From Stephanodiscus triporus (Eukaryota; Bacillariophyta; Thalassiosirophyceae; Thalassiosirales; Thalassiosiraceae), in assembly GCA_036939755.1 (NCBI GenBank), contig JALLAZ010001087.1:1-10391 (forward strand): DNA of 10,391 nucleotides, written 5' to 3'. This document shows positions 8,003-10,391 of this stretch, in pieces. The notes under the pieces are model-generated. The model ran no database searches. It saw only the letters and a list, made by a program, of their open reading frames with translations, and was not told the DNA's origin. Numbering within the stretch: the first letter of the stretch is position 1; every line of letters begins with the position of its first letter. The translations under genes were made by a program, and so were the position numbers.

Positions 8003-8795
8003 TCAACCATGGAGAAAAGGTTGAACCTAATTGATGAGGATGTGTTGTTTGTTGTCCTGGATTGTGAAACAACGGGTTTGGATGACAAAAGTTGCCATGT
8101 AATTCAGCTGGCTGCCAAAGTACTAGGATCGGATGACGACGATGATTTATTCTCGGAGTACATTCTTCCTCCAATCGATCGCATTCCGCTTCAAATAGAA
8201 GAAATGACCGGAATCACAGACGAATTCCTTCGCAGCGGAGGTTATGATCAAGCTTTAGGGAAGGAAAGAGGTAAGGCCAGAGCATTTCGTGATGTTTATA
8301 TCGACTTTCAAGCTTTCTGCAATGAAAGGGCAAATGGACGGTCGATCATGTTAATTGCTCACAATGCTGGATTTGACGTGCGGATGATAAACGGGGAGCT
8401 ACGGCGATGGCGATTCTCCGAGCATGCAGAATCTGCTCCTGTGCTTGGTCAGACGTTTTCGTGTTACTTGGACACGCTCCAGCTGTTTAGACATCAGACG
8501 TGGTGGAGAACCAACTATGCAAGAGGGCCTTCTCCCCCCCGACCGTCCTCATTCTCGCTATCTGGGCTTTATTCTCATATCTTCAATGAATCAATAACAA
8601 ACTCACATAATGCTGTTGGAGACATCAAGGCACTAGAACGTCTTCTCCTATCCAAGCCATTCGTTGGTTGGAAAACTATANAATGCTGTTGGAGACATCA
8701 AGGCACTAGAACGTCTTCTCCTATCCAAGCCATTCGTTGGTTGGAAAACTATAGCAAACGGAATTCAAACCCCTTTTGTCAGAGTAAACAAGTGA
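8003..8795 (+). CDS. DnaQ-like DEDDh 3'-5' exonuclease domain (last exon of the RecG fusion, or a separate gene from ATG 8009)
   Basis: This domain would remove nucleotides from DNA or RNA 3' ends using two metal ions. Numbered from ATG 8009, Exo I is VVLDCETTGL (D18, E20), Exo II is IAHNAGFDVRMI (D123) and Exo III is SHNAVGDIKALERLL (H200, D205), so the full DEDDh set is present. DTLQLF (155-160) also fits the DnaQ fold. Read as printed, the frame breaks at the N (8681). Collapsing the duplicated 72 bp restores ...VGWKTIANGIQTPFVRVNK with TGA at 8793-8795, giving 237 residues from ATG 8009 or 239 codons from 8003. The ATG has a strong context (ACCATGG), which is the best argument for an independent gene. 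In favour of a fusion are the phase-0 splice sites and the tiny gap to RecG. Plant DPD1 is an organelle DEDDh exonuclease, but equating this domain with it would be guesswork. Confidence 0.88.
8609..8753. repeat. Second 72-bp direct repeat around a single N, disrupting the exonuclease frame
   Basis: Positions 8609-8680 and 8682-8753 are identical 72-base copies on either side of an N at 8681. Together with the N, the extra copy adds 73 positions, so it shifts the reading frame by one inside the exonuclease C-terminus. The second copy re-encodes HNAVGDIKALERLL-type sequence in another frame. The length matches the repeat at 7826-7970 exactly, pointing to a fixed overlap length in the assembler rather than biology. 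Confidence 0.92.
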
Positions 8796-8884
8796 TAGAA
8801 TTCCCATGCGTTAAAGTACTTTTAATTCCAATCCACTTTTCTAACGCAATCGCACAGACCATAAGTTAGTAGAAACATTTGTAC

Positions 8885-10184
8885 CTATGCATTGCTTCTC
8901 TTCTTATTTATCCAAAGCCCATGCTCCTCAAATCTTTTCATCTTGGCATCGTGACCAATGATGTAGTTGTTGTGCACGACCATCGTCTCCTCTTTTTTTT
9001 GCCTCTCTGACTCCCCCCCTTCTTTCACCCATTGATCAAAGTATAATCTGCCTGGGGGAAACTCCATCTCGCCTAGACCACTATGCCTAATCTTCGGAAG
9101 CTTCGACGACCGCAGCACAGTGTTAAATATTGGCTGGTTCAATTGAGGTGCATACTTCAATTCTTTCTCCCAATGAGATAAGAACGAAATGGAGGCGGGT
9201 GATTGAGCGATGACGAGGAATCCAGTGCAGTAGTAGTCTTTGACACACCAATAGTCATGGTCGTCAACCGCCGCGAGTAAGTCATACGATTTATTTTTGC
9301 CAATCAGTTTTTGTATGTACGGAAACGGATCTTTCACCCACACGGTATCTACATCAGAGTATACAATAATGATGTCTTTTCTTGTATCTTTGCTTGCGAT
9401 AGCTCCATTTGATTTAACAACATCCTCGCCGGTCACTCCAAGAATGCACATTAAATTCAAAAGATGAGTTGCCCGAGTGGACACGAGTGACTTAAGATAA
9501 CGAACATGTTTGTATTGAAAAAGTTTTCGCAATCCAATTATGATGAAACCTTTTCAAAGAAATAACATTCAATAGGAACAATTAACCCACCTTATAAGTG
9601 ATACTGTCATAATCTTCCGCGTTGTGATGGGCGTGATCATTGGCGATATCGTACCCGGGGAGAACGATCGTGGCGCTCGTCGCAGAATCGAACAGAGCCT
9701 CGAGCTTGCTGTGAATGCTCGCATCCTCAGCGATTATTATCAAGACGTGTTCGGTCCGTTTCGAATTCTTGCGAAAGTGACGGTGCCAGTTGACGAAGAA
9801 GTCCCAGTAACCGGAGTTCACTTGACAAACAACCGCGAAGGAAGGCATCCTTTCGGTCGACTCCTCGAAGTAATGGTCGAGGTCATCGCGCCACTTATGC
9901 CGCCCGCGAGGAGAACAGATATCCGCACTCTCTTCGTTGGGGACTACTGCGAGACGAAGAGAGGGGCATGCGTCATGAGACTCAATCTGCGTGCTATGAT
10001 ACAAAATCCGCGTTAAGTCCTTCGTCGAGGAGCGTAGGGCGTAGGCGACGATGCATGCTATCACCACGACGGTCGCACCGCGTCGCCCCCGGAAGCTGAC
10101 GCTGAGGGTGGACGTTTTGATTCCGAACATTTGGGCCCTGGCGAGGGATTCTCTCCTCCTCCCATTTCCGATGAAAGAGGGCAT
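8885..10184 (-). CDS. Type II membrane glycosyltransferase, Nucleotid_trans (PF03407)-like (two exons)
   Basis: The gene is complement(join(8885..9490,9591..10184)), 399 residues. Residues 1-35 are basic, followed by one membrane segment (GATVVVIACIVAYAL), the layout of a Golgi type II glycosyltransferase. The lumenal part has FAVVCQVNSGYWDFFVNWHRH, then after splicing DSITYK|SLVSTRATHLLNL. The catalytic segment is IIVYSDVDTVWVKDPFPY, with the DxD motif at 244-246 that binds the metal and the nucleotide sugar. CTGFLVI, LNQPIFN and HNNYIIG follow, as in the family that includes plant RGXT/RRA-type xylosyl- and arabinosyltransferases. Donor and acceptor sugars cannot be told from sequence. The start ATG 10184 is the first in-frame ATG after a TAA at about 10296-10298; ATG 10130 is a second candidate. 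It is convergent with the exonuclease, whose stop lies 89 nt away. Confidence 0.82.
9491..9590 (-). other. Spliceosomal intron, glycosyltransferase gene
   Basis: The intron is 100 nt on the minus strand. The donor is TATAAG|GTGGGT (exon ends at 9591) and the acceptor is ATCTTAAG|TCACTC (exon starts at 9490), in phase 0. The joined protein SITYK|SLVSTRATHLLNL matches the family's pattern ahead of the DxD motif. A nearer AG (GAAAAG) would need a 37-nt intron with a weak GTTAAT donor. Confidence 0.78.
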
Positions 10185-10391
10185 TCGGAGTAAGTACCAA
10201 TTCGTATCGGACGCAAGAGGAAGGGGATTTTTTGTGCGGCGTGGCTGGGACAGCAGAAAAAGCGTGAACGTAAGGCCCACAATCTCAAGAGAGAATTAGG
10301 CCGACGATTATCGGACGTCTGTTCCCATGCCTCCACATAGCTTTTAGGTTTCCCCCTACCCTCACTCTTTTTACCACTTTTCCCATACCTC
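10185..10391 (-). promoter_or_regulatory. Upstream region of the glycosyltransferase gene
   Basis: These 207 nt up to the window edge precede the glycosyltransferase ATG on the minus strand. The frame stays open for 32 codons upstream of the ATG (to a GTG at 10280) but contains no ATG and meets a TAA at about 10296-10298, so leader or promoter is the simplest reading. No promoter motif is clear, and a non-coding or coding first exon outside the window cannot be ruled out. Confidence 0.35.

Noticed and set aside
4417..8795. Bacterial origin or contamination, suggested by the RecG and DnaQ families
   Set aside because: Several spliceosomal introns interrupt the conserved motifs, and the neighbouring genes are clearly eukaryotic.
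8682..8869. Exonuclease C-terminus continuing past the N to about 8869
   Set aside because: This frame exists only because of the extra 73 positions. It translates the duplicated segment in a second frame and shows no family features.
9466..9485. tRNA-like D-arm string GCCCGAGTGG
   Set aside because: No matching acceptor stem, anticodon arm or T-arm surrounds it, and it lies at the exon start of the glycosyltransferase.
9530..9590. Short 37-nt intron (GTTAAT...GAAAAG) in the glycosyltransferase gene
   Set aside because: Its donor is weak and it is far below the usual intron size. The 100-nt intron with GTGGGT donor gives a better family match (YKSLVSTRATHLL).

Overview
The window looks like nuclear DNA of a photosynthetic eukaryote with a complex, red-alga-derived plastid, most likely a diatom or a related stramenopile. 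The genes carry short spliceosomal introns (75-100 nt, GTAAGT/GTGAGT-type donors, AG acceptors) that restore reading frames and conserved motifs. The genes are packed closely on both strands. The carotenoid isomerase starts with a signal peptide followed by an ASAFAP-like motif (SAAFATS), the usual signature of import into a secondary red plastid. The species is not identifiable from this sequence alone.

Layout: (1) 243-1706 (+), a two-exon gene for a divergent BTB/BACK-type protein with a coiled-coil tail. (2) 1975-4130 (-), a two-exon CRTISO-family carotenoid isomerase, convergent with gene 1. (3) About 4131-4416, a short divergent promoter region. (4) 4417-7864 (+), an organelle-type RecG helicase with a long N-terminal extension and a long C-terminal tail. 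(5) 8003-8795 (+), a DnaQ-like DEDDh 3'-5' exonuclease domain directly behind it. (6) 8885-10184 (-), a two-exon type II membrane glycosyltransferase of the Nucleotid_trans (PF03407-like) family.

The most interesting observation concerns regions 4 and 5. A strong donor (CAG|GTGAGG at 7846/7847) lies just before the apparent RecG stop. An acceptor (AAAG|TCAACC at 8002/8003) lies just before the exonuclease ATG. Both are in phase 0, and the intron would be 83 nt once an assembly duplication is removed, which matches the other introns here. I therefore read RecG and the exonuclease as probably one gene encoding a helicase-nuclease fusion of about 1330 residues, although two very tightly spaced genes remain possible.

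Two single-N positions (7898 and 8681) are each flanked by 72-bp direct repeats. These are best read as overlapping contig ends that were not merged. The second one shifts the exonuclease frame and creates a false C-terminus; collapsing it gives a natural ending, ...WKTIANGIQTPFVRVNK, with TGA at 8793-8795.

The genes do not form one pathway. The CRTISO homologue would act in plastid carotenoid synthesis. The RecG/exonuclease would act in recombination or repair of organelle DNA. The glycosyltransferase would act in the Golgi, and the BTB/BACK protein may be an adaptor.
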